Assembly: GCF_003573915.1 (NCBI RefSeq)
Contig: NZ_AP014608.1
Span: 360,001-424,000, forward strand
From: Blattabacterium cuenoti STAT
GTDB taxonomy: Bacteria; Bacteroidota; Bacteroidia; Flavobacteriales; Blattabacteriaceae
DNA length: 64,000 nt
Direction of reading: 5' to 3'
Shown here: piece after piece, positions 17,666 through 27,327 of the stretch
How the letters are laid out: every line of letters starts with the position of its first letter
Position numbering within the stretch: position 1 is the stretch's first letter
The notes under the pieces: generated by a model
Seen by the model: only the letters and a program-made list of their open reading frames with translations
The model's database searches: none
Told to the model about the DNA's origin: nothing
Position numbers and translations under genes: made by a program

Positions 17666-18709
17666 ATGAACAAATCATGTCATGATTGTTTTTTAAATAA
17701 ATGTTCAAAAAAAGAAAATCTTCTTCAAAAAAAACAATGTTACAAATTTAATGTATTGGATTGGTTATCTAATATTCAAACTCCTTTTGAATATCAAAAA
17801 TATGATATTGTAGAAATAAAATTTAAAAATGATAGAAAAGAATTTTTTCTTAATCAAGAAAAAATATTCCTTGATCAAGGAGATATTGTGACTGTAGAAA
17901 CAAAATCCGGTATAGGATATGATATAGGAGTAGTTTATTTAACTGGAGAATTGGTAAAATTACAAATAAGAAATAAGACTGTTAATTTTAAAAAAATATA
18001 TAGAAAATCAACATATAAAGAAATAAATATTTGGAAATCTTTTAAGAAAAAAGAAACTAAAACTCTTTTCATAGCTAAAAAGCTTGCAAAAAATTTAAAT
18101 CTATTTATGAAAATTAGTGATATAGAATATCAAGGAGATGGAAAAAAAGCTGTTTTTTATTATACAGCTGAAAATAGAATAGATTTTAGAAAATTAATTA
18201 AAGAATTTGCTTTATATTTTCGTACGCATATAGAAATGCGTCAAATAGGATATAGACAAGAAGCAGCAAAAATTGGGGGTATTGGTTCTTGTGGGCGTGA
18301 ACTTTGTTGTACTACTTGGTTAAAAAATTTTAAAAGTGTAACAACTAATTCAGCAAGATATCAACAACTTTCTATAAATATTAAAAAATTAACCGGACAA
18401 TGTAGCAAATTAAAATGCTGTCTTAACTATGAATTAGATGCTTATTTAGATGCTATTAAAGATTTTCCAGATTTTAATAGAAAAATTTATACAGAAAAAG
18501 GAATTGCTAAATGTATGAAAATTGATGTTTTTAAACAAAAAATATGGTTTTCTTATATTAAAAAGCCCAATACTTGGTTTAGAATAAAAGTAAAAAAAAT
18601 TAAAGAAATTTTAGAAAAAAATAGAATCACCCCTCCTTTAGAAGAATTATCAACTATTAATACTACTATTCAAAAAACAGAATTAAGGTTTAAAGATATA
18701 TCTATATAA
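17666..18709 (+). CDS. PSP1-domain protein, RicT/YaaT-like
   Basis: The central PSP1 region runs from DIVEIKFK (about 47) to IEMRQIGYRQEAAKIGGIGSCGRELCC-type sequence (about 189-215). Cysteines are plentiful: C5, C8, C13 and C25 at the N-terminus, then C209, C214, C215, C246, C251 and C252. In Bacillus the homologue is part of a complex that carries iron-sulfur clusters and affects RNA processing; whether that holds here is unknown. It lies 17 bases before PBP1A. Flavobacterial relatives, as I recall, often have a gliding-motility gene in this gap, which is absent here. Confidence 0.85.
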   Translation: MNKSCHDCFLNKCSKKENLLQKKQCYKFNVLDWLSNIQTPFEYQKYDIVEIKFKNDRKEFFLNQEKIFLDQGDIVTVETKSGIGYDIGVVYLTGELVKLQIRNKTVNFKKIYRKSTYKEINIWKSFKKKETKTLFIAKKLAKNLNLFMKISDIEYQGDGKKAVFYYTAENRIDFRKLIKEFALYFRTHIEMRQIGYRQEAAKIGGIGSCGRELCCTTWLKNFKSVTTNSARYQQLSINIKKLTGQCSKLKCCLNYELDAYLDAIKDFPDFNRKIYTEKGIAKCMKIDVFKQKIWFSYIKKPNTWFRIKVKKIKEILEKNRITPPLEELSTINTTIQKTELRFKDISI

Positions 18710-18726
18710 TATAAAATAATTTTTTC

Positions 18727-21096
18727 GTGTATAAAAAAAGTACAAAAAAAATTTTTTTCTTTTATAAACTTATTTTTTATTTTTGGTTTTTATTTTTTAT
18801 AGGAATAGGCATTGTTATGCTTATTTTTTATGCAGCTTTCAAAGGTTATTTAGGAACATTACCTAGTACTAAGGATATAGAAAATCCTGCTATGAAAGTA
18901 GGATCAGAAGTATATGATTCTAATGGGATATTATTAGGGAAATTTTTTTCCGAAAATAGAACTTTAGTTACTTATAAACAACTTCCAAAAAATCTTGTTA
19001 ATGCACTTCTTGCAAAAGAAGATATTCGTTTTAAATATCATTCTGGAATTGATGTTAAATCTTTTCTTAGAGCTATTCTTTCTTTAGGAAAAAAAGGAGG
19101 AGGTAGTACTATATCACAACAGTTAGCAAAACTTCTTTTTACAGGACCATCTGCAAAAAACAAATTGCATAGAATTCATCAAAAACTTTTAGAATGGGTT
19201 ATGGCTATTGAGTTAGAAAAACGTTATACAAAGGAAGAAATTATTACTATGTATTATAATAAATTTGATTTTTTGTATAATGCAAAAGGAATAGAAACAG
19301 CGGCTCATACTTATTTTAATAAAAATGTATCTGACCTAAATTTAGGAGAATGCGCTATATTAGTAGGAATGCTAGAAAATCCTTCTTTATATAATCCTAG
19401 AAATTATCCTAATAGAACAAAAAAACAAAGAAATTTAGTTTTATATCAAATGAAAAAATATAATTTCTTAAATGTACATATATATAAAAAAGAATTAAAA
19501 AAACCTGTAAAAATAAATTTTAAAATACAAAAAAAAGATTTTGAATTACTTACTTATTATGGAGAATTTTTAAAAAAAGAAATTCAAGAAGCTTTAAATG
19601 AATATGAAGAAAAAACTGGAAAAAAACTTAATCTTTATTCTAGTGGATTAAAAATATATACATCAATTGATGCTAAAATGCAAAGTTATGCAGAAAAAGC
19701 CGTAAAAATACATCTTAGTCAGTTACAAATTTTATTTAATCGTTTTCAGAAAACGAATAAAAATGCTCCATTTTTAAATATTTCTCCAAAAAAAACAAAA
19801 CAAATCCTCATATCTGCAATGCACAGAACCTCTCTTTACCAAGATTTAAGACAAAAAGGATTAAAAGAAGAAGAAATCATAAAAATATTTAAGAAACCAC
19901 AACTGATCAAATTGTTTACTTGGAAGGGATCTAAAAAAGTATTTATGTCTCCATGGAATTTTATTCGTTATCAAAAAAGTATTATACAAGCAGGAATGTT
20001 ATCAGTAGAACCATCTACTGGATTTATTAAAGCATGGGTAGGAGGAATAGATTTTAACTATTTTCAATATGATCATGTAGCACAAACACAACGTCAAGTT
20101 GGTTCTGTTTTTAAACCTATTTTATATGCTGCAGCTATTAATAAATTGCATTATAATCCTTGTACAAAAATTTCAAATGAAAAATTTCATTTGGGAAAAT
20201 GGAGTCCCAGAAATTCTAATGGAAAATACGGAGGATTTCTTACTTTAAAAGATGGATTAGCTTTTTCTGTAAATACTATTTCAGCTCGTTTAATATCACA
20301 GATTACACCAAATCCAGTAATTAATTTAGCAAAAAAAATGGGTATAGAATCGATAATTCCTAAAAACCCATCTATTGCACTTGGTTCGGCTGATTTGACT
20401 TTATATGAAATGACAGGAGCGTTTAATACATTTACCAATTATGGTTTTTACGTTAAACCCTCTATTTTAGTTAAGATAGAAGATGAAAATGAAAATTTAA
20501 TTAAAGAACATATAGATTTTAGTAGAAAACAAGTTTTTAGTGAAGAAGTAGGATATATTATGTTAAAATTAATGCAAGGAGTAGTTAAATATGGAACAGC
20601 AAAAAGATTACAATCTTATAATATTACAGGAGATATAGCTGGAAAAACAGGAACAACTAATGAAAATTCAGATGGATGGTTTATAGGCATGATTCCTAAT
20701 CTAACTACCGGAGTTTGGGTAGGTTGGGAAGACCGATTTTCTCATTTTGAAAGCATAAAATTAGGACAAGGAGCAAATATGGCTTTACCTATATGGGCTT
20801 ATTATATGAAAAGCTTGTATAAAGATATGAATTTAATTTATCATAATAAATTATTATTCCAAAAACCTAAAAATTATCAATCTTATTGGGATTATTGTTA
20901 TGAACCTGAACCTATTCTTAAAGAACAAGAAGAGGGTCCTTTTAATAAAGAAAAAAGTGAAGAAAAAAGTGAAGGAGAAAGTGAAGGAGAAAGTGAAGGA
21001 GAAAATGAAGGAGAAAGTGAAGGAGAAAAAAATTCTTTAAAAAAAATTATATATTTTGATGGAAAATTCAGTTTAGAAAATAAAAAAAGTTTATGA
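18727..21096 (+). CDS. Class A penicillin-binding protein (PBP1A type)
   Basis: This bifunctional enzyme polymerises and cross-links peptidoglycan. One N-terminal membrane segment (about 10-38) is followed by a GT51 domain with catalytic Glu98 in LLAKEDIRF and GGGSTISQQLAK (124-135). The transpeptidase domain has Ser460 in SVFK, SVN at 514-516 and KTGT from Lys640. The only suitable start is a GTG; the next Met lies inside the membrane segment. The 789-residue protein ends in an acidic, repetitive SEGE-rich tail encoded by 12-bp repeats. It lies between the ricT-like gene and serA on the same strand. Confidence 0.93.
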   Translation: MYKKSTKKIFFFYKLIFYFWFLFFIGIGIVMLIFYAAFKGYLGTLPSTKDIENPAMKVGSEVYDSNGILLGKFFSENRTLVTYKQLPKNLVNALLAKEDIRFKYHSGIDVKSFLRAILSLGKKGGGSTISQQLAKLLFTGPSAKNKLHRIHQKLLEWVMAIELEKRYTKEEIITMYYNKFDFLYNAKGIETAAHTYFNKNVSDLNLGECAILVGMLENPSLYNPRNYPNRTKKQRNLVLYQMKKYNFLNVHIYKKELKKPVKINFKIQKKDFELLTYYGEFLKKEIQEALNEYEEKTGKKLNLYSSGLKIYTSIDAKMQSYAEKAVKIHLSQLQILFNRFQKTNKNAPFLNISPKKTKQILISAMHRTSLYQDLRQKGLKEEEIIKIFKKPQLIKLFTWKGSKKVFMSPWNFIRYQKSIIQAGMLSVEPSTGFIKAWVGGIDFNYFQYDHVAQTQRQVGSVFKPILYAAAINKLHYNPCTKISNEKFHLGKWSPRNSNGKYGGFLTLKDGLAFSVNTISARLISQITPNPVINLAKKMGIESIIPKNPSIALGSADLTLYEMTGAFNTFTNYGFYVKPSILVKIEDENENLIKEHIDFSRKQVFSEEVGYIMLKLMQGVVKYGTAKRLQSYNITGDIAGKTGTTNENSDGWFIGMIPNLTTGVWVGWEDRFSHFESIKLGQGANMALPIWAYYMKSLYKDMNLIYHNKLLFQKPKNYQSYWDYCYEPEPILKEQEEGPFNKEKSEEKSEGESEGESEGENEGESEGEKNSLKKIIYFDGKFSLENKKSL
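20956..21027 (+). repeat. Six tandem 12-bp repeats in the PBP1A tail
   Basis: Six consecutive units of the type AGTGAAGGAGAA encode S-E-G-E repeats. The first unit reads AGTGAAGAAAAA and the fifth AATGAAGGAGAA; the other four are identical. The array keeps the reading frame because the unit is a multiple of three, so copy-number change would alter only the length of the acidic tail. There are no spacers, so this is not a CRISPR array. Confidence 0.95.
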
Positions 21097-21106
21097 TAAT
21101 TAATAT

Positions 21107-22066
21107 ATGATAAAAAAAATTTTAATTTTGGATAAAAACCATCCTTTTATTATATATAAGTTAAAAAAAAAAGGATTTATTTGTGATGAAAATTATAATG
21201 ATTCAGCAAATCAAATTAATTTATCTTTGTATGACGGCATTATTTTAAGAAATAGATTAAAAATAAATAAAGAATTTATTGAAAAAGCTATAAATTTAAA
21301 ATTTATAGCTCGTATTGGATCTGGAACAGAAAATATAGATAAAAATTATGCTATAAAAAAAGGAATTACTTTAATTTCTTCTCCAGAAGGAAATAAAGAC
21401 GCAGTAGCAGAACATGCTATAGGAATGCTTTTATGTATAATGAATAATATTATTCGTTCACATCAACAAATTGTTACAGGAAAATGGAGTAGAGAAATTA
21501 ATAGAGGTATAGAAATTATGGGAAAAACAATAGGTATTATTGGATATGGAAATACAGGAAAAGCTTTTGCAAAAAAATTATCAGGATTTAATCCTAAAAT
21601 AATATGTTATGATATCTTACCTAGAGTAGGAGATTTTTATGCAAAACAAGTAAATATGTCTACAATTTTTAAAAAATCAGATGTAATAAGTTTACATGTT
21701 CCCTATACAAAAAAAACAAAGGGAATGATAAATTATAATTTTATAAAAAAATTTAACAAACCTTTTTATTTAATAAATACTTCTCGTGGAGGGTGTTTAG
21801 TTACAAGTCATTTAGTAGAAGCATTAAAAAATGGAAAAATAAATGGAGCATGCCTAGATGTATTGGAATATGAAGATTTTTTTTTCAAAAATATTGATTT
21901 AAATCAAAATTTTCGTAAAATTTTTTTTTATCTTATTCATTCTAATAAAGTAATATTTACACCTCATATTGCAGGATGGACTAAAGAATCGAAATCAAAA
22001 ATGGATAATAAAATTGTGGAAAAAATTATTTTTTTAAGTCAAAAATTAAATAAAATAAAATTATAG
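21107..22066 (+). CDS. serA: D-3-phosphoglycerate dehydrogenase family protein
   Basis: SerA oxidises 3-phosphoglycerate in the first step of serine synthesis. The NAD-binding GYGNTG is at 146-151. The catalytic triad of the D-2-hydroxyacid dehydrogenase family is visible as Arg227 in NTSRGG, a glutamate in the 254-256 region, and His287 in TPHIAGW. At 319 residues it lacks the C-terminal ACT domain, so feedback inhibition by serine of the long-form type is unlikely. Substrate specificity is inferred from the pathway context: cysE and cysK next door consume serine. A different 2-hydroxyacid dehydrogenase cannot be excluded. Confidence 0.82.
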   Translation: MIKKILILDKNHPFIIYKLKKKGFICDENYNDSANQINLSLYDGIILRNRLKINKEFIEKAINLKFIARIGSGTENIDKNYAIKKGITLISSPEGNKDAVAEHAIGMLLCIMNNIIRSHQQIVTGKWSREINRGIEIMGKTIGIIGYGNTGKAFAKKLSGFNPKIICYDILPRVGDFYAKQVNMSTIFKKSDVISLHVPYTKKTKGMINYNFIKKFNKPFYLINTSRGGCLVTSHLVEALKNGKINGACLDVLEYEDFFFKNIDLNQNFRKIFFYLIHSNKVIFTPHIAGWTKESKSKMDNKIVEKIIFLSQKLNKIKL

Positions 22067-22143
22067 TTTTATTATTTTTTGTTAAAAATAATTTACTATC
22101 TTTTTTTATAAAATTCAACTTAATAAAATAAGTTATATCTATA

Positions 22144-23841
22144 TTAATATACATCTTTTAAATATCTTCCTTCTTTTTTCATTTTTTTTAGAAAAAGATT
22201 GGAATCGCATTTTCCTATTTTTTCTATAACGCGAGAAATTATTTTTTCTACATCTACACTCATAGGGGTTTTATTTCCACAAATAAAAACATAGGCTCCA
22301 TTTTTTATCCATGAAAAAAATTCTATTCTATTCTCCCATATTTTATCTTGGACATAGATTTTTTTTTCCTGATCCCTAGAAAAAGATAAAATAACACGAT
22401 AAAGATTTCCTTTTATTTCCCATTTTTGGATTTCTGTTTTATATAAAAAATCTGTATTAGAATGTTGATCTCCAAAAAATAACCAATTTTTACCTGATGC
22501 TTTTGTTATTTCTCTTTCATATAAAAAAGAACGAAAGGGAGCAATTCCAGTACCAGGTCCAATAAGAATTATGTTTTTATCAGGAGTTGGAAGTTTAAAC
22601 ATTTTATTTTTATAGATAAAAAAAGATAATTTATCTCCAATTTTAAGTTTGGACAAAAAATCAGAACAATGCCCATATACAGTTTCTCTATTATTTAATT
22701 GAAAATAATGACGAGATACAGTAATATGGATTTCATTTTTATGAGCTGTAGGAGAAGAAGAGATAGAATATAATCTAGGTTTTATGGGTTCTATATTTTT
22801 TATCAGATCTTTTAAAGAATATTCATTTTTTATAGGAAATTTTATTAAAAGATCAATAAGTTTCCATTTTCTATCTAAAGAAATATTTTTTATCCCCGAT
22901 AAAAAAGAATATTTTTTTACAAAATCGTCAGATAAAAAAAGGATATTCAATTTTTTTTTCAGAAGATTAAATATTTTATTTTTTTCTTTATATTCATATT
23001 CTTCGAATTCTTTTTTCCTATTTTCCTTCATATACTTTATAATATAATTTATTTCCATAGAAGGATTTTCAGGAAAAATTCCTATAGAGTCTCCAGGAGA
23101 ATATTCAATTTTATTTGAAACAAAAATTTCAATATGATGAACCTCTTTATTCGAGCCCTCTTTTTTATCATTTAAAATTATGTTATTTAAAATTTTTCCA
23201 TATACTTTCTGATTTTTATTTTCTGCATATTCCACGTGAATTTCATTTTTTTTTTTAAAAAAACTTAAAATTTCTGAAAACCATTGATTTGCCTGAATTT
23301 CATAATCTACATTACATTTATATAATGGAATAATTCTTTTTGCTCCTATATTATGTAAACATTTATCTATATCTTTTCCTGCTTTACAAAAATGAGTGTA
23401 GGATTTGTCCCCCAACGCTAATACGCTATATTTCACATTTTTTAAAAATAAATTTTTATTCTTATGAATAAAATTAAAAAAAGATCTTGCAGAATAAGGA
23501 GGGGCTCCTTCTCCATGTGTACTTATTATAATAAAAAAATAATCTTCTTTTTCTAAATTTTTCAAACAATATTGATCTAGATTGATCAATTTCATTTTTA
23601 ATTTTTCTTTTTTAGCTTTTTCATAAATATCAAAAGCTAAGTTTTTAGCATTACCTGTTTCTGTTCCATAAACTAACGTAATTTTTTTTTCCTCTTCTTT
23701 TATTTTAATCTCTTTGAAATCTTTTTTTTCTTTTTTATAAAAAAATAATCCAGATATATAACCACATATCCATATTATTTCTTCTTTAGAGCATTCTTGC
23801 ATTAATTTAGAAAATGTTTTATTATTTGATTCAGATAACAT
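22144..23841 (-). CDS. cysJ: NADPH-sulfite reductase flavoprotein subunit
   Basis: CysJ passes electrons from NADPH through FAD and FMN to the siroheme subunit CysI, which reduces sulfite to sulfide. The 565 residues comprise a flavodoxin-like domain starting LVYGTETGNAKNLAFD (about 56-71), an FAD domain with RLYSISSSP (about 355) and an NADP domain with IGPGTGIAPFRSFLYER (about 425). The terminal residues RYLKDVY are typical. It is transcribed after cysK but separated by 199 bases. No cysI lies in the window, so the partner must be elsewhere or lost. It is convergent with serA. Confidence 0.92.
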   Translation of the reverse strand: MLSESNNKTFSKLMQECSKEEIIWICGYISGLFFYKKEKKDFKEIKIKEEEKKITLVYGTETGNAKNLAFDIYEKAKKEKLKMKLINLDQYCLKNLEKEDYFFIIISTHGEGAPPYSARSFFNFIHKNKNLFLKNVKYSVLALGDKSYTHFCKAGKDIDKCLHNIGAKRIIPLYKCNVDYEIQANQWFSEILSFFKKKNEIHVEYAENKNQKVYGKILNNIILNDKKEGSNKEVHHIEIFVSNKIEYSPGDSIGIFPENPSMEINYIIKYMKENRKKEFEEYEYKEKNKIFNLLKKKLNILFLSDDFVKKYSFLSGIKNISLDRKWKLIDLLIKFPIKNEYSLKDLIKNIEPIKPRLYSISSSPTAHKNEIHITVSRHYFQLNNRETVYGHCSDFLSKLKIGDKLSFFIYKNKMFKLPTPDKNIILIGPGTGIAPFRSFLYEREITKASGKNWLFFGDQHSNTDFLYKTEIQKWEIKGNLYRVILSFSRDQEKKIYVQDKIWENRIEFFSWIKNGAYVFICGNKTPMSVDVEKIISRVIEKIGKCDSNLFLKKMKKEGRYLKDVY

Positions 23842-24040
23842 TTTAATTATTTTATATAAGTATTTATACCATAAAATTATTTATAATAATTTAAGATTTC
23901 TTTCTTTATATTCGAAAAACTGTATTTTATTATTGAATATTTTCGATTATATGTATATGTTTATAAAACAATTTAGATTATTTCATTTTTTGATCAAAAT
24001 CATAAAAAATTAATTATCGATATTTTATAAAAAATATTTT

Positions 24041-24958
24041 TTATCCTTTACAAAAAAGATTATCAACCGATAAATATCTTTCCCCAGTATCATAATTTAC
24101 TGTTAAGATTGTGGATTTTTTTGAAAAATTAGATAATTGTTTTTCTATAGCAGATACTGAAGCTCCAGTAGAAATTCCAACAAGAATTCCTTCTTTTTTC
24201 GCTATCTTTCTAACATAATGAAAAGCTTCTTCTTTAGAAACTAAAAAAGTTCCATCTAATATTTTTACATTCAAAATAGATGGAATAAAACCAGCACCTA
24301 GTCCTTGTAAAGCATGAGAATTAGGTTTTCCTCCAAATATCACTGGTGATTCTATAGGTTCTACAGAAAATATTTTTATATTCGGAAACTTATTTTTTAA
24401 TACTTCTCCTATTCCAGTAATATGACCTCCAGTCCCCACTCCTGTAATGAAATAATCTATCCCTTTAGGAAAAGTGTTAATTATTTCTCTTGCCGTTGTA
24501 TTTTTATGTGTATCTGGGTTTGAAATATTATCAAATTGTTTAGGCATCCAAGAATTTGGAATCGTGTTAATTAATTCTTCTGCTTTTTGAATAGCTCCTT
24601 TCATTCCATCTTCTTTTGAAGTCAAAACAAATTTTGCTCCAAAAATAGAAAATAATTTTCTTCTTTCAATACTCATAGATTCTGGCATAACTAAGATCAG
24701 ACGATATCCTTTTACAGAACAAACCATAGCTAATCCTATTCCTGTGTTTCCAGAAGTAGGTTCTATAATAATATCTCCTTTGTGAATAATTCCTTTTTTT
24801 TCTGCATCTTCTATCATAGATAAAGCTATTCTATCTTTTATGCTTCCTCCAGGATTATTTTTTTCCAATTTTATCCACACTTGATGATTAGGAAATAATC
24901 TTTTAAGACGTACATGAGGCGTATTTCCGATAGTTTTTAAAATGCTATCAACTTTCAT
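24041..24958 (-). CDS. cysK: Cysteine synthase (O-acetylserine sulfhydrylase)
   Basis: This PLP enzyme makes cysteine from O-acetylserine and sulfide. Lys41 in NPGGSIKDR is the cofactor lysine, the SGNTG loop is at 69-73 and the phosphate-binding [10 protein letters not shown] lies further on. The 305-residue length is normal; cysK and cysM types were not separated beyond general resemblance. It follows cysE by 18 bases, and 15 A immediately precede its ATG. The 199 bases between cysK and cysJ (23842-24040) hold no gene I can recognise and may be the remnant of a lost one. Confidence 0.93.
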   Translation of the reverse strand: MKVDSILKTIGNTPHVRLKRLFPNHQVWIKLEKNNPGGSIKDRIALSMIEDAEKKGIIHKGDIIIEPTSGNTGIGLAMVCSVKGYRLILVMPESMSIERRKLFSIFGAKFVLTSKEDGMKGAIQKAEELINTIPNSWMPKQFDNISNPDTHKNTTAREIINTFPKGIDYFITGVGTGGHITGIGEVLKNKFPNIKIFSVEPIESPVIFGGKPNSHALQGLGAGFIPSILNVKILDGTFLVSKEEAFHYVRKIAKKEGILVGISTGASVSAIEKQLSNFSKKSTILTVNYDTGERYLSVDNLFCKG

Positions 24959-24976
24959 TTTTTTTTTTTTTTTGAA

Positions 24977-25801
24977 TTATATCATAAAATTAATGGGGTC
25001 AGGAAAAGGACTATTATTTCTCATTTTAATTTCATTTTTTTGATATACTATAGAAAAAGGAGGGATACTTTTTGTAACCCAAACGTTCCCCCCAAGTACA
25101 CTATCATGTCCTATTATAGTCTCTCCTCCTAAAACAGTTGCTCCAGCATAAATTGTAACTTTATCTTCTATTGTAGGATGACGTTTTGTATTTTCTAATT
25201 TTTTAGCTACATAAATAGCTCCTAAAGTTACCCCCTGATATATTTTTACTTTATCTCCTATTTTTGTACTAGAACCTATTACTATCCCTGTTCCATGATC
25301 AATAGCAAAAGCCTTTCCTATTTTTGCAGATGCATGAATATCCACTCCAGTTTTACTATGTGCATATTCTGTAATTAATCTTGGAAGAATTGGAATTTTT
25401 TGAATCCATAATTGATGTGCAATTCTATATAAAGCCGTTGCAAAAAAACCGGGATAAGAAAGAAAAATTTCTTCTATAATTGTAGCTGCAGGATCAGATT
25501 TTAATATTGCATTAGCATCTATTATCAATGTTCGATAAATATTAGGAACTTCCTGAAAAAAAGCTTGAGTAAGGTTATAAGAATCTTTTTTATTTATATT
25601 CAATTCAATAAAAATTTCATATAAAAGTTTTTTTAATTTTTCGTATTTTTTACGAAAAAATACAACATCATTCAAAATATCCTGATTAGGAGTAAATAAA
25701 GTATGAAATAATGTTTTCACAAAATTTTCAGATTTACTCTTATTAGGATAAATACCTTTATTTCTATTATTTTCAAGTATAGTTTTTAAAAAATCTAACA
25801 T
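24977..25801 (-). CDS. cysE: Serine O-acetyltransferase
   Basis: CysE acetylates serine to O-acetylserine, the carbon skeleton for cysteine. An N-terminal helical region carries the conserved SDPAA segment (102-106). It is followed by left-handed beta-helix hexapeptide repeats with Asp168-His169 in AIDHGTG and His208 in RHPTI. At 274 residues it has the longer N-terminal form. It starts a cysE-cysK-cysJ gene order, with serA nearby on the other strand. A terminator-like hairpin lies about 140 bases upstream on the same strand and might control the cluster. Confidence 0.94.
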   Translation of the reverse strand: MLDFLKTILENNRNKGIYPNKSKSENFVKTLFHTLFTPNQDILNDVVFFRKKYEKLKKLLYEIFIELNINKKDSYNLTQAFFQEVPNIYRTLIIDANAILKSDPAATIIEEIFLSYPGFFATALYRIAHQLWIQKIPILPRLITEYAHSKTGVDIHASAKIGKAFAIDHGTGIVIGSSTKIGDKVKIYQGVTLGAIYVAKKLENTKRHPTIEDKVTIYAGATVLGGETIIGHDSVLGGNVWVTKSIPPFSIVYQKNEIKMRNNSPFPDPINFMI

Positions 25802-25941
25802 TATTTATTTTATTTTATTGAATCATAAATACATAAAGAAGAAAATCCTATAAGAAGGAATATTTTTTTGTAAAATATTTTTATTATAAATTTTATATGA
25901 TTTCTCAAAAAAATTATATATTTTTTTATCTACTTTATCAC

Positions 25942-25972
25942 AAAATAAAAACCCTTCGAGTAATTCAAAGGG
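25942..25972 (-). terminator. Intrinsic-terminator-like hairpin upstream of cysE
   Basis: On the minus strand CCCTTTGA and TCGAAGGG form an 8-bp stem with one T-G wobble and a 5-base loop ATTAC, followed at once by TTTTTATTTT. Read on the plus strand the wobble becomes a C-A mismatch and there is no U tract, so the minus direction is favoured. No minus-strand gene ends here: the next gene upstream, icd, starts on the other strand at 26072. The hairpin therefore sits in the 5' leader of cysE and could act as an attenuator. Confidence 0.6.
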
Positions 25973-26071
25973 ATGATAGGTTAATTAATTACATTCAATA
26001 AATAGTTACGTAAATATAAGAATTTCTTTTTTTTAAAAAACATATTATATTATAAAAAATTTTTGGAAATT

Positions 26072-27316
26072 ATGAAAAAAATCAAAGTTTACAATCCTAT
26101 AGTAGAAATAGACGGAGATGAGATGGCAAAAATTATATGGAAATATATAAAAACATATTTCATTCTTCCTTATTTAGATATAAATATTATTTATTTTGAT
26201 TTAGGAATAGAAAATAGAAATATAACAAATGATCAAATTACTATAGATGCTGCTTATGCTATAAAAAAGTATAATGTAGGAATTAAATGTGCTACAATTA
26301 CACCAGATGAAGATAGAATGAGAGAATTTCATTTAAAAAAAATGTGGAAATCTCCAAATGGAACTATTAGAAATATTGTTAATGGAACTATTTTTAGAGA
26401 ACCTATTATAGTAAAAAATATTCCTCGTTTGATTTCAAATTGGACTAATCCTATATGTATCGCTAGACATGCATATGCTGATCAATATGAAGCCATAGAT
26501 TTTATGGTTAAAGAAAAAGGAATTTTATATATTTCTTTTATTCCAGATGATAAAAATAAAAAAAATCAATCAATAAAATTTAAAATCCATCATTTTACAG
26601 ATCCTGGTATTGCCATGGGCATGTATAATACAGATAAGTCTATCTATGGATTTGCTCGTTCTTGTTTTAATTATTCTGTATATAAAAAATGGCCTTTATT
26701 TTTATCTACAAAAAATACTATTTTAAAAGCATATGATGGTAATTTTAAAAAAATATTTCAAAATGTATATGAAAATGAATTCAAATCAAAATTTGAAAAA
26801 TTACAAATTACTTATGAACATCGTTTGATTGATGATATGATTGCAAAAACAATTAAATCAAATGGAAAATTTATATGGGCTTGTAAAAATTATGATGGAG
26901 ATGTATTATCGGATTGTATAGCACAAGGATTTGGTTCACTAGGAATGATGACCTCTATTTTACTTACTCCAGATGGAAAAACTTTAGAATCTGAAGCTAT
27001 TCATGGAACAATTACTAGACATTATAGATTGCATCAAAATGGAAAAGAAACATCTACTAACCCTATTGCTTCTATTTTTTCTTGGACTAGAGGCCTTAGA
27101 CATCGTGCCATTTTAGATAAAAATTTAGATTTGAAATCCTTTTCGGAAAATATGGAAAAAGCATGTATAGATTTTATAGAATCTGGAAAAATGACCAAAG
27201 ATTTATTTCAATTATCTAAACAAAATGAAGAAAAAAATAACTATTTGAATACCAAAACTTTTCTTAAAGAACTCAAAATATTTTTTGATAAAAAAATAAA
27301 CAAAAGAAATACATAA
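26072..27316 (+). CDS. icd: NADP-dependent isocitrate dehydrogenase
   Basis: The enzyme oxidatively decarboxylates isocitrate to 2-oxoglutarate, yielding NADPH and the precursor of glutamate. The sequence is of the eukaryotic-like homodimeric class: [16 protein letters not shown] near the start, [41 protein letters not shown], and [19 protein letters not shown] with the metal-binding aspartates. From the ATG at 26072 it has 414 residues; a TTG three codons earlier is less likely. It ends 11 bases before the convergent menE. NADPH produced here could feed CysJ. Confidence 0.94.
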   Translation: MKKIKVYNPIVEIDGDEMAKIIWKYIKTYFILPYLDINIIYFDLGIENRNITNDQITIDAAYAIKKYNVGIKCATITPDEDRMREFHLKKMWKSPNGTIRNIVNGTIFREPIIVKNIPRLISNWTNPICIARHAYADQYEAIDFMVKEKGILYISFIPDDKNKKNQSIKFKIHHFTDPGIAMGMYNTDKSIYGFARSCFNYSVYKKWPLFLSTKNTILKAYDGNFKKIFQNVYENEFKSKFEKLQITYEHRLIDDMIAKTIKSNGKFIWACKNYDGDVLSDCIAQGFGSLGMMTSILLTPDGKTLESEAIHGTITRHYRLHQNGKETSTNPIASIFSWTRGLRHRAILDKNLDLKSFSENMEKACIDFIESGKMTKDLFQLSKQNEEKNNYLNTKTFLKELKIFFDKKINKRNT

Positions 27317-27327
27317 TAATATATTTA

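Noticed and set aside
20956-21027. Possible CRISPR-like repeat array
   Set aside because: Units are 12 bp, directly abutting and in frame within PBP1A, with no spacers or cas genes.
22117-22134. AACTTA/TAAGTT hairpin between convergent serA and cysJ as a terminator
   Set aside because: The stem is only 6 bp, A+T-rich, and lacks a clear following U tract on either strand; it is not separable from background.
23842-24040. Hidden gene or RNA between cysK and cysJ
   Set aside because: No open frame of useful length, tRNA fold or convincing hairpin was found; at most it is a relic of a lost gene.
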